NCBI GenBank assembly: GCA_021732745.1
Contig: JAKFUK010000001.1
Location: forward strand, 1,500,931-1,564,930
From: Nevskia sp.
GTDB taxonomy: Bacteria; Pseudomonadota; Gammaproteobacteria; Nevskiales; Nevskiaceae
Length of the DNA: 64,000 bases
Direction of reading: 5' to 3'
The position numbers and the translations under genes are program-made. Shown here in pieces: positions 9,572 through 19,279 of the stretch (position 1 is the stretch's first letter; each line of letters begins with the position of its first letter). Below the pieces are notes generated by a model, which did no database searches, was not told the origin of the DNA, and saw only the letters and a list, made by a program, of their open reading frames with translations.

Positions 9572-9663
9572 GTGAAAAGCCGCAGCTTTGCGAGCACTGC
9601 TCGCAGCGGCTTTGAACGCCCGACCCGACTGGGTCGGGCCGGGGGTCAAATACAAAGGAATCA

Positions 9664-10075
9664 AGTGGGAGTCGGCCGATAAGCCGGGTTCTGTCTACCG
9701 CCACCCCGCTTGCGCGACATGACGCCGAGACAACCATTCCTCTACGATGACGATCACTCGCCGTCTTCAGCAGCCTACCCGGAGAGCACGCGGACCACGT
9801 GTTGCGACGGCCCTTCGGCTGCCGCGTCCCTCCCTATTTGGCCTTGCTCCATGTGGGGTTTGCCGTGCCGGTTCATTGCTGAACTCGCGGTGCGCTCTTG
9901 CCGCACCATTTCACCCTTGCCTGATCCGGATTGCTCCGGCCATCGGCGGTATCTTTCTGTTGCACTTTCCGTCGGCTTGCGCCGCCCAGCCGTTAACTGG
10001 CACATCGTCCTGCGGAGCCCGGACTTTCCTCCCCCACCTTGCGGTGGCAGCGGTTGTCTGGCCGACTCCCGGCGC
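9664..10075 (-). ncRNA. rnpB: RNase P RNA component (bacterial class A)
   Basis: Catalytic RNA that matures the 5' ends of tRNAs. On the minus strand the 5' part carries the universal GAGGAAAGTCCGGGCTCC block (plus about 10013-10032), and the 3' part carries ACAGAACCCGGCTTATCGG (plus about 9675-9694), the strongly conserved end of class A molecules. The first bases (GGGAGTCGGCC) pair with the last (GGCCGACTCCC) to form helix P1, which sets both ends to within a few bases. Length is about 410 nt. ORFs overlapping this interval are spurious. Confidence 0.95.
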
Positions 10076-10077
10076 GG

Positions 10078-10083
10078 ATGATA
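10078..10083 (-). promoter_or_regulatory. putative -10 element of rnpB
   Basis: The minus strand reads TATCAT, a 5/6 match to the -10 consensus, placed about seven bases before the predicted rnpB 5' end. No TTGACA-like -35 is present at the right spacing; that position is occupied by the 7-bp tandem repeat. Confidence 0.45.
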
Positions 10084-10090
10084 CGCCGTA

Positions 10091-10130
10091 GGCGTGAGGC
10101 GTGAGGCGTGAGGCGTGAGGCGTGAGGCGA
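10091..10130. repeat. tandem 7-bp repeat, five GGCGTGA units plus a partial
   Basis: GGCGTGA is repeated five times without interruption (10091-10125) and followed by GGCGA. The array sits between the rnpB promoter and the start of the BtuF-like gene. It fills the rnpB -35 region on one strand, and its last unit supplies a GAGG that could act as a ribosome binding site for the gene at 10132 on the other. Copy number in such arrays commonly varies by slippage. Confidence 0.9.
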
Positions 10131-10131
10131 A

Positions 10132-10921
10132 ATGCTAGCCTCCGCCGAAATCGACACTGCCCGCCCGATGCGCGTCTTCTCTCATACCTGCTCGAACACC
10201 GAAATCGTCGCCGCACTCGGTGCCGCCGACTGCCTGATCGGCTGCGATGACGACTCCGATTTCCCGGTCGACGTGGTCAGCCGCATCCCGAAGCTCGGCC
10301 GCGATCTCGACCTCCGAGTCGACGAAGTGATCGCGATGAAGCCGGATCTGGTGCTGACCTCGCTGACCGTGCCGGGCCACGAGCGGATCGTCGACGCGAT
10401 CAATGCCACCGGCATCGCCACCCTGGTCTGCGATCCGCTGAGCCTCGAAGACATCTACGGCGACATCGCGCGGATTGCCACTGCCCTTAGGCTCGAAGCG
10501 CGCGGCGCGCAACTGATCGCCGAAATGCGGGCGGCGATGCCGCGCGTTGAAGCGGCAACACGACCGAAAGTGCTGATCGAATGGTGGCCGAAGCCGGTAA
10601 TCACCCCGACCCGCCTCGCCTGGGCGACTGATCTGATCGAACTCGCTGGCGGCTGCAATCCTTGGGGCTTCATCGACGCCAAGAGCTCGCCGCTGAGCGA
10701 TGAACAGGTCATGGCCAGCCCGCCCGACGTGATCGCGATGAGCTGGTGCGGCGTCAAGGTCGCGAACTACCGCCCGGACGTGGTCAGCCGCCGGCCGGGC
10801 TGGGAACAGGTTCCCGCCGTGCGCGATGGCCGCATCGTCGCGATCAGCGAGGAATTCCTCGGCCGACCGGGGCCGAGAGTGGTCGAGGGCTATCGGCAGT
10901 TGCGAGCGGCAATCGAAACCC

Positions 10922-10926
<5 letters not shown>
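10132..10926 (+). CDS. BtuF-like cobalamin/metal-chelate-binding protein lacking a signal peptide
   Basis: 264-residue protein of the helical-backbone substrate-binding family (COG0614, BtuF/FhuD type). The two-lobe pattern is visible: SHTCSNTEIVAALGAADCLIG at the N-terminus, VDEVIAMKPDLVLT in the first lobe and DLIELAGGCNPWG in the second. No secretion signal is seen with either start (10132 or the ATG at 10168, which fits homologues starting at MRVFSHTCSN). Cytoplasmic relatives of this kind exist and their role is not established. No permease or ATPase gene is adjacent. The stop codon lies inside a palindromic element. Confidence 0.8.
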
Positions 10927-12323
<1,397 letters not shown>

Positions 12324-12327
<4 letters not shown>

Positions 12328-13580
12328 TTTTTCTTCTTCGTCGCTTTGACCGACACGAATGCTGCGAAGCGCTCGGCGATCAGCCCCGCCAGTTGCTTGG
12401 CGATCTCGGACTTTTCGGCCGGGCCGATCGCCAGTTCGCCGTCGGCCCAGTAGACGGTGAGCTGGTTGTCGTCCTGATCGAAAGCGCGGCCGCCGCCGAC
12501 CCAGTTGGCGGCGATCAGGTTCAGCTTCTTGCGTTCGAGCTTGCCCTTGGCGTGCTCGGCCAGCTTTTCGGTTTCCGCTGCGAAGCCGACGATGAACAGG
12601 CTGGGCAGCGCGCCGCGCACCTCGGTGAGGATGTCGGCGTTCTTGGTCAGCTCAAGGCCCAGCGTGTCGCTCTTCTTCTTGATCTTCTGGTCGGCGATCT
12701 CGGCACAGCGGTAGTCGGCCACCGCTGCGGTGCCGACCAGGATGTCGGCCTTCGCACAGGCAGCCTGCGTGGCTTCGAGCATGTCCTGCGCGGTTTCACA
12801 GTTCACCCGGGTGACACCGGCGGGTGCCGCCAGATTGACCGGGCCGCTGACCAGGGTCACGTCCGCGCCGAGCGCGCGCAGGGCGGCGGCGACCGCATAG
12901 CCCTGCTTGCCCGAGGAGCGATTGGTGATGAAGCGCACCGGGTCGATCGGCTCGCGGGTCGGGCCGGCGGTGACCACGGCGCGCCGGCCGCTCAGCGGGC
13001 CGTCGATCGCCTTCAAGGCCGTGCCACGCGCCAGCGCATCGAGCACCGTGGTGGCGACTTCTTCCGGCTCGGCGACCCGGCCTTCGCCGACTTCGCCACA
13101 GGCCTGGGCACCGCTGCCGGGGCCGATCACCTTGAAGCCTCGGCTGCGCAGGGTGCTCATGTTGGCTTGCGTGGCGGCGTTCGCCCACATCAGGCGATTC
13201 ATTGCAGGCGCGACGAAGATCGGCTTGTCGGTGGCGAGCACCAAGGTCGTCAGCAGGTCGTCGGCGAATCCGTGCGCGATCTTCGCCAGCGTGTTGGCCG
13301 TGGCCGGGGCGATGACGATGGCGTCCGGCCAGCGCGCCAGCTCGATATGGCCCATCGCGGCTTCGGCCGCTTCATCCCACAAGGATGAGCGCACCGGTTT
13401 GCCGGTCAGCGCCTGGAAGGTCTGGGCGCCGATGAAGCGCAGGGCCGAATCGGTCATCACCACCTGCACTTCGCAGCCAGCTTTGGTGAAACGGCGCGCC
13501 AGCTCGGCGGACTTGTACGCGGCAATGCCGCCAGACAGCGCCAGCAGGATGCGCGGGCCGGCGTTCGGGTTCGAGAGCAT
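12324..13580 (-). CDS. coaBC: bifunctional phosphopantothenoylcysteine decarboxylase/phosphopantothenate--cysteine ligase CoaBC
   Basis: Performs two successive steps of coenzyme A synthesis. The N-terminal flavin-dependent CoaC domain ([11 protein letters not shown], then APAMNRLMW) is followed by the CTP-dependent CoaB ligase domain ([25 protein letters not shown] around residues 190-215, and ADYR). The C-terminus is a short Lys-rich tail. The frame can start at a TTG (13601), but the ATG at 13580 gives 418 residues with the conserved N-terminus. The gene is divergent from radC. Confidence 0.95.
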
Positions 13581-13690
13581 GGATAGAGAGCGGACCGGCA
13601 ACCGGCGCGTGATGGAGAGCGCGGAATTGTAGCGGCTGGCCGGGTTAGCCTCTCGTCCTCACACAGGGAAGCTCAGGGAGGAGCGACACG

Positions 13691-14365
13691 ATGGCGATCA
13701 CCGACTGGCCGGAAGACGAACGGCCGCGCGAAAAGCTGCTGGCCCGTGGCCCGGCGGCGCTGTCCGACGCCGAACTGCTGGCGATCTTCCTGCGCACCGG
13801 CGTGGTCGGCCGCAGCGCGGTCGATCTCGCGCGCGACCTGCTGGCACGCTTCGGCGGCCTGCGCCTGCTTCTGAAGGCCTCTCGCGAGGAATTCTGCGCG
13901 GCCCACGGCCTGGGCGATGCGAAGTACGCGCAGTTGCAGGCGGTGATGGAGATCGCCCGCCGCCATCTGGCCGAACGGCTCAAGGATCGAACCTCGCTCG
14001 ACGCCCCGGCTGACACCCGCAATTTCCTGAGCCTGAAACTGCGCGATCTCGACCACGAAGCCTTCTGCGCGCTGTATCTGGACAGCGCCAATCAGTTGCT
14101 CGGCTTCGAAGTGCTGTCCAGTGGCACCATCAACGCCGCCAGCGTCTACACCCGCGAAGTGGTCAAAAGCGCGCTGCGCCAGCAGGCGGCCGCCGTGATC
14201 TTTGCCCATAACCATCCGTCCGGTGTTGCCGAACCGAGCGCCTCCGATCGTCGGCTGACCGAGCGACTGTGTGCGGCGCTGGCACTGGTCGACATCCGGG
14301 TGCTCGATCACTTCGTCATCGGCGAAGGCCCGCCGATATCGTTTGCCGAGCGCGGCTGGATGTGA
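13691..14365 (+). CDS. radC: RadC/JAB-domain DNA repair-associated protein
   Basis: 224-residue RadC family protein with an N-terminal helix-hairpin-helix region (about residues 20-90) and a C-terminal JAB/MPN metalloprotease-like domain carrying HNHPSG and the downstream D needed for metal binding. It has an excellent ribosome binding site (AGGGAGGAG). The name comes from an old radiation-sensitivity assignment; the biochemical role is unresolved. The radC-rpmB-rpmG order is common in gammaproteobacteria. Confidence 0.93.
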   Translation: MAITDWPEDERPREKLLARGPAALSDAELLAIFLRTGVVGRSAVDLARDLLARFGGLRLLLKASREEFCAAHGLGDAKYAQLQAVMEIARRHLAERLKDRTSLDAPADTRNFLSLKLRDLDHEAFCALYLDSANQLLGFEVLSSGTINAASVYTREVVKSALRQQAAAVIFAHNHPSGVAEPSASDRRLTERLCAALALVDIRVLDHFVIGEGPPISFAERGWM

Positions 14366-14402
14366 CAAGGTCCGCGACCGCGCAAGTTCCTGACGCTGGT
14401 GC

Positions 14403-14431
14403 TTGCCCACGCCGGACCGTGCTGATATCTT
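14403..14431 (+). promoter_or_regulatory. putative promoter of rpmB-rpmG
   Basis: TTGCCC (14403-14408) and TATCTT (14426-14431) are separated by 17 bases, and the leader to the L28 start would be about 50 bases. Matches to consensus are moderate (about 4/6 each). Confidence 0.4.
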
Positions 14432-14487
14432 TCGCGTCCTTTTTCGCTGCGGCCGACTTTTTCGGCCCCCGTTTCGAGGTTTGTGTC

Positions 14488-14724
14488 ATGTCCAGAGTCT
14501 GCCAAGTCACCGGCAAGAAGCCGATCGTGGGTAACACGGTCAGCCACGCCAACAACCGGCGTCGCCGTCGCTTCCTGCCCAATCTGCACACCCATCGTTT
14601 CTGGTTCGAAGCCGAGAAGCGGTTCGTGTCCCTGCGCGTGTCCGCCAACGGCATGCGCATCATCGACAAGAAGGGCGTGGAGGCGATCATCGCCGACCTC
14701 CGCTCGCGCGGCGAGAAGGTGTAA
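14488..14724 (+). CDS. rpmB: 50S ribosomal protein L28
   Basis: 78-residue large-subunit protein, exactly the E. coli length. It begins [20 protein letters not shown] and has the Arg-rich [12 protein letters not shown] segment. Only the N-terminal region carries a Cys, so no full zinc ribbon is present. The internal ATG at 14488 is preceded by GAGG; the longer open frame back to 14269 overlaps radC and is rejected. rpmG follows three bases after the stop. Confidence 0.97.
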   Translation: MSRVCQVTGKKPIVGNTVSHANNRRRRRFLPNLHTHRFWFEAEKRFVSLRVSANGMRIIDKKGVEAIIADLRSRGEKV

Positions 14725-14727
14725 GCA

Positions 14728-14901
14728 ATGGCCAAGGGCAAGAAAGACCGCGAAAAGATCAAGCTCATCTCGACCGCCGGGACGGGCTACTTCTACACGA
14801 CGACCAAGAACAAGAAGAACACGCCGGACAAGTTCGAGTTCTCCAAGTACGACCCGATCGTGCGCAAGCACGTCGCATTCAAGGAAGCGAAGATCAAGTG
14901 A
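14728..14901 (+). CDS. rpmG: 50S ribosomal protein L33
   Basis: 57-residue L33, starting [20 protein letters not shown] and ending [11 protein letters not shown]. It contains no cysteine, so it is the zinc-independent form. It lies three bases after rpmB and is followed by a strong terminator, making an rpmB-rpmG operon. Confidence 0.96.
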   Translation: MAKGKKDREKIKLISTAGTGYFYTTTKNKKNTPDKFEFSKYDPIVRKHVAFKEAKIK

Positions 14902-14903
14902 TG

Positions 14904-14947
14904 TTTCGGCGATAGCCGAAATATCACCCCGGCGAAAGCCGGGGTCC
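14904..14947. repeat. pair of short palindromes after rpmG
   Basis: TTTCGGC/GCCGAAA (14904-14921) is followed by CACCCCGGC-GAAA-GCCGGGGT (about 14925-14946). The second resembles the widespread proteobacterial intergenic repeat CCCCGGCGAAAGCCGGGG. Both precede the rpmG terminator. Confidence 0.7.
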
Positions 14948-14951
14948 AGAG

Positions 14952-14980
14952 AAGCCGGCACCAAGCCGGCTTTTTTGTTT
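14952..14980 (+). terminator. Rho-independent terminator of rpmB-rpmG
   Basis: Eight-base stem AAGCCGGC/GCCGGCTT with a five-base loop (14952-14972) runs into TTTTTTGTTT. Confidence 0.9.
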
Positions 14981-15041
14981 CCGAGGCTCGCCAACCGCTG
15001 TCTCGAAAATCGTCGATTCCGCCCCGTATGATGCGCTGCAC

Positions 15042-16508
15042 ATGGACGCCCAGAACGACATCCTCGGTCGCGACAACCCGCATCACCGGAACCTGGAGCA
15101 CGCCCGCTCCCAGGTGATCGAGATGCTGACGCGCCAGGCCGTCGAGCGCGAACTGGTGTCGAGAACCGAATCGACCACCGGCGCGCCGGTCGACGTGGTC
15201 AGCCAACTGGTCGCCCGCCAGCAGCAGGCCGCGCTCGAACAGCGGCTGCTGCGCTTCCATCCGGCCGACATCGCCTTCGTGCTCGAAAGCCTGCCGCCGG
15301 AAGCGCGCGAAATGGCCTGGTCGCTGGTCCGCGCCGAGCGTCGCGGCACGGTGCTGCTGGAAACCACCGACGCCGTGCGCCGCAGTCTGGTCGAAAGCAT
15401 GCGTCCGACCGACATCGCGGCCGCCTTCCATCATCTGGATTCCGACGACATCGCCGAGCTGATCGCCTCCCTGCCTCCGGACACGGCAGCGGAAGTGCTG
15501 GCGCGGCTCGATTCCAGCGATCAGGCCGAAGTCCGCGCGGTGCTGAGCTTCCCGGAAGGCACGGTCGGCGCGCTGATGGATCTGGATTTCACCACGGTGC
15601 GCGATGACGCCCCGCTCGAAGCGGTGCTGCGCTTGTTGCGTCGGCGCAAGCGGCTGCCGGCCGACACCAATCAGCTGATCGTCGTCGATCGCGCCAAAGT
15701 CCTGCGCGGCGTGCTGACGCTGGAACAACTGCTGCTCAGCGAGCCGGAAAGCGAAGTCAATGAGGTGATGACGCCGAATCCGCATTTCTTCTACACCGAC
15801 GATGCGGTCACCGACGCGATCGACAGCTTCGAGCGCTACGACCTTATTTCTGCACCGGTGGTGAATCTGCACCGCGAAGTGGTGGGCCGGATCGCGGTGG
15901 ACGAGATCGTCGATGCAATCAAGGCGCAGCAGGAACGCGATTCCTTGCGCCAGGTCGGTCTGCGCGAAGACGAAGACCTGTTCGCGCCGGTCTGGAAAAG
16001 CGGCCGCAATCGCTGGCCCTGGCTGGCACTGAACCTGTTCACGGCGTTCGCGGCCTCGAGAGTGATCGGTTTCTACGAGCCGACCATCGAAAAGCTGGTC
16101 GCGCTCGCGACCCTGATGCCGATCGTGGCCTCGATCGGCGGCAACACCGGCAACCAGACGATGGCGCTGGTGATCCGCGCGCTTTCCCTGAACCAGCTCG
16201 GCGGCCCGCTGCTGCGGATGATGCTGTTGAAGGAGCTGCTGATCGCGGCGATGAACGGCGCGATCTGGGGCTCGGTGCTGGGCCTGGTCACCTTCGCGAT
16301 CTACCACGACCCGAAACTCGGCATGGTCATCGCCAGCGCCACCCTGCTGGAGCTGATCGTGGCCGCAGCAGCGGGGGCGATCATTCCGGTGTCGCTGGAA
16401 CGCTTCGGCCGCGACCCGGTGCTCGGTTCCAGCGTCATCCTGACCGCGCTGACCGACAGCATGGGCTTCCTGATTTTCCTCGGCCTGGCCGCGCTCGTGC
16501 TGGTCTGA
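15042..16508 (+). CDS. mgtE: magnesium transporter MgtE
   Basis: Inner-membrane Mg2+ channel of 488 residues. The N-terminal superhelical MgtE_N domain (about 60-160, with LLRFHPADIAFVLE) is followed by two CBS domains (about 165-300, with VMTPNPHFFYTDDAV) that sense cytoplasmic Mg2+. A C-terminal membrane domain of five helices contains the pore motif PIVASIGGNTGNQT. ATG at 15042 follows the rpmG terminator by about 60 bases, so it is transcribed separately. Confidence 0.95.
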   Translation: MDAQNDILGRDNPHHRNLEHARSQVIEMLTRQAVERELVSRTESTTGAPVDVVSQLVARQQQAALEQRLLRFHPADIAFVLESLPPEAREMAWSLVRAERRGTVLLETTDAVRRSLVESMRPTDIAAAFHHLDSDDIAELIASLPPDTAAEVLARLDSSDQAEVRAVLSFPEGTVGALMDLDFTTVRDDAPLEAVLRLLRRRKRLPADTNQLIVVDRAKVLRGVLTLEQLLLSEPESEVNEVMTPNPHFFYTDDAVTDAIDSFERYDLISAPVVNLHREVVGRIAVDEIVDAIKAQQERDSLRQVGLREDEDLFAPVWKSGRNRWPWLALNLFTAFAASRVIGFYEPTIEKLVALATLMPIVASIGGNTGNQTMALVIRALSLNQLGGPLLRMMLLKELLIAAMNGAIWGSVLGLVTFAIYHDPKLGMVIASATLLELIVAAAAGAIIPVSLERFGRDPVLGSSVILTALTDSMGFLIFLGLAALVLV

Positions 16509-16604
16509 AGCAGCGGACCACGGTCATTGCGTTGTCACGCCCCTTGGCCTACTGTGCGCGGCCTCAAAACCGGCCGCCGCGCTTGCGGCTCGCGTGGAGA
16601 CCCG

Positions 16605-17225
16605 ATGAACCTGCCATTCCCCAATGCGAACGCGCTTGCCGATGACCTGATTGCGTCCTGCAATCTGTTCCACGCGCGCGGCTGGGTGCCGGCCACCGGC
16701 GGCAATTTCTCCGCGCGGCTCGATGATCGCCATCTGCTGATCACCGCCAGCGGCGTCCACAAGGGCGAGCTGACACGCGCCGACTTCATGATCGTCGACG
16801 TCGACGGCCAGCCGCTGGAAGCCGGTCGCAAGTCGTCCTATGAAACCGGTTTGCACACGCAGCTTTACCGGTTTTCGCCTGACATCGGCGCGGTGCTGCA
16901 TGTGCATTCGGTCGCCAACACCGTGCTGTCGAGGCAACAGGACGTGATTCGGCTGTCGGGCTACGAATTGCTGAAGATTCTGCCCGGCATCACCGAGCCT
17001 TCAGTGACGGTCGAGATTCCGGTGTTCGGCAACGATCAGGACATCGCAGCGCTCGCCCGACAGGTGGACGCGCGCATGCGGGAACCAACCGCCATCCCGG
17101 CTTATCTGATTGCCGGTCACGGTTTATATACTTGGGGCAGAACGGTGCGCGAAGCACGTTACCGTCTGGAAGCCCTGGAATTCATGTTTGAGTGCGAGTT
17201 GTGGAACAACAGGAGAAACCCATGA
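16605..17225 (+). CDS. mtnB: methylthioribulose-1-phosphate dehydratase MtnB
   Basis: Class II aldolase-fold zinc enzyme of the methionine salvage pathway; it dehydrates methylthioribulose-1-phosphate. The 206-residue product has ATGGNFSAR, a metal-binding HVHSVANT pair and a C-terminal AGHGLYTWG. The ATG at 16605 has GGAG upstream and yields the family N-terminus; the longer frame from 16527 is not supported. mtnD starts within its stop (ATGA), so the two are coupled. Confidence 0.95.
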   Translation: MNLPFPNANALADDLIASCNLFHARGWVPATGGNFSARLDDRHLLITASGVHKGELTRADFMIVDVDGQPLEAGRKSSYETGLHTQLYRFSPDIGAVLHVHSVANTVLSRQQDVIRLSGYELLKILPGITEPSVTVEIPVFGNDQDIAALARQVDARMREPTAIPAYLIAGHGLYTWGRTVREARYRLEALEFMFECELWNNRRNP

Positions 17226-17782
17226 GTGAACTCCGGATTTACGAGGAAAACGCGCGGCCGGTCGCGAGCTACCAGAAGTTCGACGACATCCGCGACGAGC
17301 TTGCCAAGATCGGCGTGCAGTTCGAGCGCTGGGAAGCGAGCAAGCCGCTCGATTCACAGGCGACACAGGACGAAGTCATCGAGGCCTATCGCGGCTCGGT
17401 GAACCGCTTGATGAACCAGTACGGCTTCAAGTCGGTGGACGTGATCAGCCTGCACCCGGCGCATCCGCAGAAGGATGTGCTGCGCTCGAAGTTCCTGAGC
17501 GAGCACCGTCACGACGAATTCGAAGTGCGCTTCTTCGTCGACGGCGAAGCGCTGTTCTACATCCGCGATGCCGGCCGCGTGCACGGCGTGCTGTGCTCCA
17601 AGGGCGACCTGATCTCGGTGCCGGCCAATGTCCGTCACTGGTTCGACATGGGCCCGAACCCGAACTTCAAGGCGATCCGCCTGTTCATCACCCCGGACGG
17701 CTGGGTCGCGAATTTCACTGGTGACAAGATCGCCGACAGCTTTCCGCGTCTGGAAGCGCCGCATTACCAGCAGGCGGCGTGA
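17222..17782 (+). CDS. mtnD: acireductone dioxygenase MtnD
   Basis: Cupin metalloenzyme (186 residues) that oxidises acireductone in methionine salvage; the bound metal decides the products (Fe gives the ketoacid precursor of methionine). The metal ligands sit in HRHDEFEVRFFVDG (two His and a Glu) with a later His in NVRHWFDMG. The start at 17222 has AGGAG upstream and overlaps the mtnB stop. MtnB, MtnD and MtnC are all here, but mtnA and mtnP are not in the window. Confidence 0.95.
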   Translation: MSELRIYEENARPVASYQKFDDIRDELAKIGVQFERWEASKPLDSQATQDEVIEAYRGSVNRLMNQYGFKSVDVISLHPAHPQKDVLRSKFLSEHRHDEFEVRFFVDGEALFYIRDAGRVHGVLCSKGDLISVPANVRHWFDMGPNPNFKAIRLFITPDGWVANFTGDKIADSFPRLEAPHYQQAA

Positions 17783-17800
17783 ATCCTTCATGCTTTGCCG

Positions 17801-17827
17801 AAGGCCGCCAGCAGGCGGCCTTCTTGT
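17801..17827 (+). terminator. strong hairpin between mtnD and mtnC
   Basis: AAGGCCGCC-AGCA-GGCGGCCTT (17801-17822) is followed by CTTGTTT. It is a good Rho-independent terminator or attenuator shape, yet it lies inside the mtn cluster just before the mtnC ribosome binding site. It may lower mtnC expression relative to mtnBD. Confidence 0.6.
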
Positions 17828-17845
17828 TTCAGGAGCTTGTTTGAC

Positions 17846-18523
17846 GTGATCAAGGCCATCGTGACGGATATTGAAGGAACCACCTCCTCGATCGACTTCG
17901 TGCACCAGACGCTGTTCCCGTACGCGAAGCAGCATCTGCGCCGCTACCTGCACGCGCATGCGGACGAACCCAATGTCGTGGCGCAGATTGCCGCCGCCGC
18001 TGCGCTCGAAGGCCGCAGCTTCGCCAGCATCGACGAAGCCGCCGACCTGCTCGAACGCTGGATCGCCGAGGACCGGAAAGCCACGCCGCTGAAGGACCTG
18101 CAAGGCCTGATCTGGGCCGAAGGCTATGCGGCAGGCGAATTGAGCGGCCACGTCTACGCCGACACACCCGTGTTCCTGCGCCAGTGGCACGCGGCCGGAA
18201 AGGCGCTCTACGTCTATTCATCCGGCTCGGAAGGCGCGCAGAAGCTGATCTTCGGCCACTCCGATGCCGGCGATCTGAGGCCGCTGTTCTCCGGCTACTT
18301 CGACACCCGGATCGGCATGAAGCGCGAGGCGCAGTCCTACCGGACGATCCTCGAACGGATCCATCTGCCGGGTGACGCGGTGCTGTTCCTGTCCGATATC
18401 GGCGAGGAACTCGACGCTGCCCGCGAGGCCGGCATGCAGACTTGCCAATTGATCCGCGATGCCAAGGCCAAGGCCTTCCCGGCACATCGGCAAGCGCGGG
18501 ATTTTTCCGAAGTGCCGGTCTGA
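17846..18523 (+). CDS. mtnC: acireductone synthase / enolase-phosphatase MtnC
   Basis: HAD-superfamily enzyme that enolises and dephosphorylates 2,3-diketo-5-methylthiopentyl-1-phosphate, producing the MtnD substrate. The catalytic Asp motif is TDIEGTTSS (near residue 8), with YVYSSGSEGAQ and LFLSDIGEELDAA as the other HAD motifs. I choose the GTG at 17846 because it gives 225 residues, homologues start just before the DIEGTT motif, and AGGAG lies ten bases upstream. The upstream ATG at 17795 would read through the hairpin. Confidence 0.93.
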   Translation: MIKAIVTDIEGTTSSIDFVHQTLFPYAKQHLRRYLHAHADEPNVVAQIAAAAALEGRSFASIDEAADLLERWIAEDRKATPLKDLQGLIWAEGYAAGELSGHVYADTPVFLRQWHAAGKALYVYSSGSEGAQKLIFGHSDAGDLRPLFSGYFDTRIGMKREAQSYRTILERIHLPGDAVLFLSDIGEELDAAREAGMQTCQLIRDAKAKAFPAHRQARDFSEVPV

Positions 18524-18552
18524 GGGGCTTCGCGCGTCCAACAAAAGCGGGG

Positions 18553-18721
18553 CTCACGCCGAGAACGCGGAGATCGCAGAGAAAAGCCAAAGCGTTTCGC
18601 GCCAAGCACGCTAAGGACGCCGAGAAAAGCACTGAAAGTAAGCAGCTTTTCTTGGCGATCTTGGCTTGAAATGCAGTTCTGCCGTTGCTTTTCTCGGCGA
18701 TCTCCGCATTCTCTGCGTGAG
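18553..18721. repeat. 35-bp imperfect inverted repeat of GCAGAG/CGGAGA words
   Basis: Arms 18553-18587 and 18687-18721 match as reverse complements with three mismatches. Nested inside are CGCCAAG and GAGAAAAGC words mirrored by GCTTTTCTTGGCG and CTTGGC. It separates convergent mtnC and the VanY-type gene and shares its vocabulary with the repeat at 9162-9485. Confidence 0.8.
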
Positions 18722-18733
18722 ATCCGGCCTTTT

Positions 18734-19279
18734 TCAGCGCCCGCGATGCCAGCACCAATGCCAGGGCTCGTAGAGATAGCCTTCGGCATTGCCTTGTCGG
18801 TACGTCATCGTGAAGCCGTAGCGAGCGGCATTCGCGGTAAGCCAGCGGAAGGCTTCGGTCTGGTCAAAGGCTTCTTCGAGCGGCGGGCAACCGGCTTCTC
18901 CGATGTCGACGGCGCGGCCGCTGTGATGTTCGCTGCAACCGGGCGGCGCGTTGACGGTCAGGATGTCGTCGATGGTCCGGCCCTTGGCCAGCTTGGCGCG
19001 GATCAGGCTGGCCTGGTAGTCGATGCTGCGGAACGCCGACACCATCAGCAGCGCCACGCCGTCATCACCCGCCGCCATCCGCATCGCGGCCCAGGCAGCG
19101 GCGGCACCCGGTACCAGCAGCTTGTCGCGACCATCGGTGCCGAGGCCGATCGGCTGCAAGCGCTGCGCTTCGACATAGACCGGCAGCTTGCGTGCCTTGA
19201 CCACGCGCGGCGAAATGCCGAGTTCCTGCCAGAACCCGAGCACCCGTGCTCGATACGCGGCTGGCAGGCGCGCCGCCAT
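18734..19279 (-). CDS. VanY-type D-alanyl-D-alanine carboxypeptidase
   Basis: 181-residue zinc peptidase of the VanY/M15 family. The ligand motif is SEHHSGRAVDIG and the C-terminal active-site segment is YEPWHW. No signal peptide or membrane anchor is evident at the chosen start (ATG 19279, MAARLPAAYRARVLGFWQ), so its access to periplasmic peptidoglycan is unclear. The start overlaps the cysQ stop by one base (TGATG), which argues for the shorter form over the frame starting at 19450. Confidence 0.85.
   Translation of the reverse strand: MAARLPAAYRARVLGFWQELGISPRVVKARKLPVYVEAQRLQPIGLGTDGRDKLLVPGAAAAWAAMRMAAGDDGVALLMVSAFRSIDYQASLIRAKLAKGRTIDDILTVNAPPGCSEHHSGRAVDIGEAGCPPLEEAFDQTEAFRWLTANAARYGFTMTYRQGNAEGYLYEPWHWCWHRGR

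Larger units (their letters stand above)
8969..9663. other. 695-bp intergenic region without a supported gene
   Basis: Between the mra promoter and the 3' end of rnpB I see no credible coding sequence. The open frames here translate low-complexity CACAAAGG/GCAGAG words and are rejected. The region holds a long imperfect inverted repeat (9162-9485) and, nearer rnpB, a second copy of the rnpB tail plus two GC-rich hairpins (around 9577-9614 and 9619-9640) that could end rnpB transcription on the minus strand. Confidence 0.7.

Noticed and set aside
9314..9737. Two minus-strand open frames near the rnpB 3' end
   Set aside because: They translate the duplicated rnpB tail and CACAAAGG repeats; no codon bias or homology signal supports a protein.
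9711..10091. Two plus-strand frames of 114-123 residues inside rnpB
   Set aside because: The interval is the RNase P RNA gene; the frames are chance readings of structured RNA.
10091..10130. Possible CRISPR array
   Set aside because: Units are 7 bp with no spacers; it is a simple tandem repeat.
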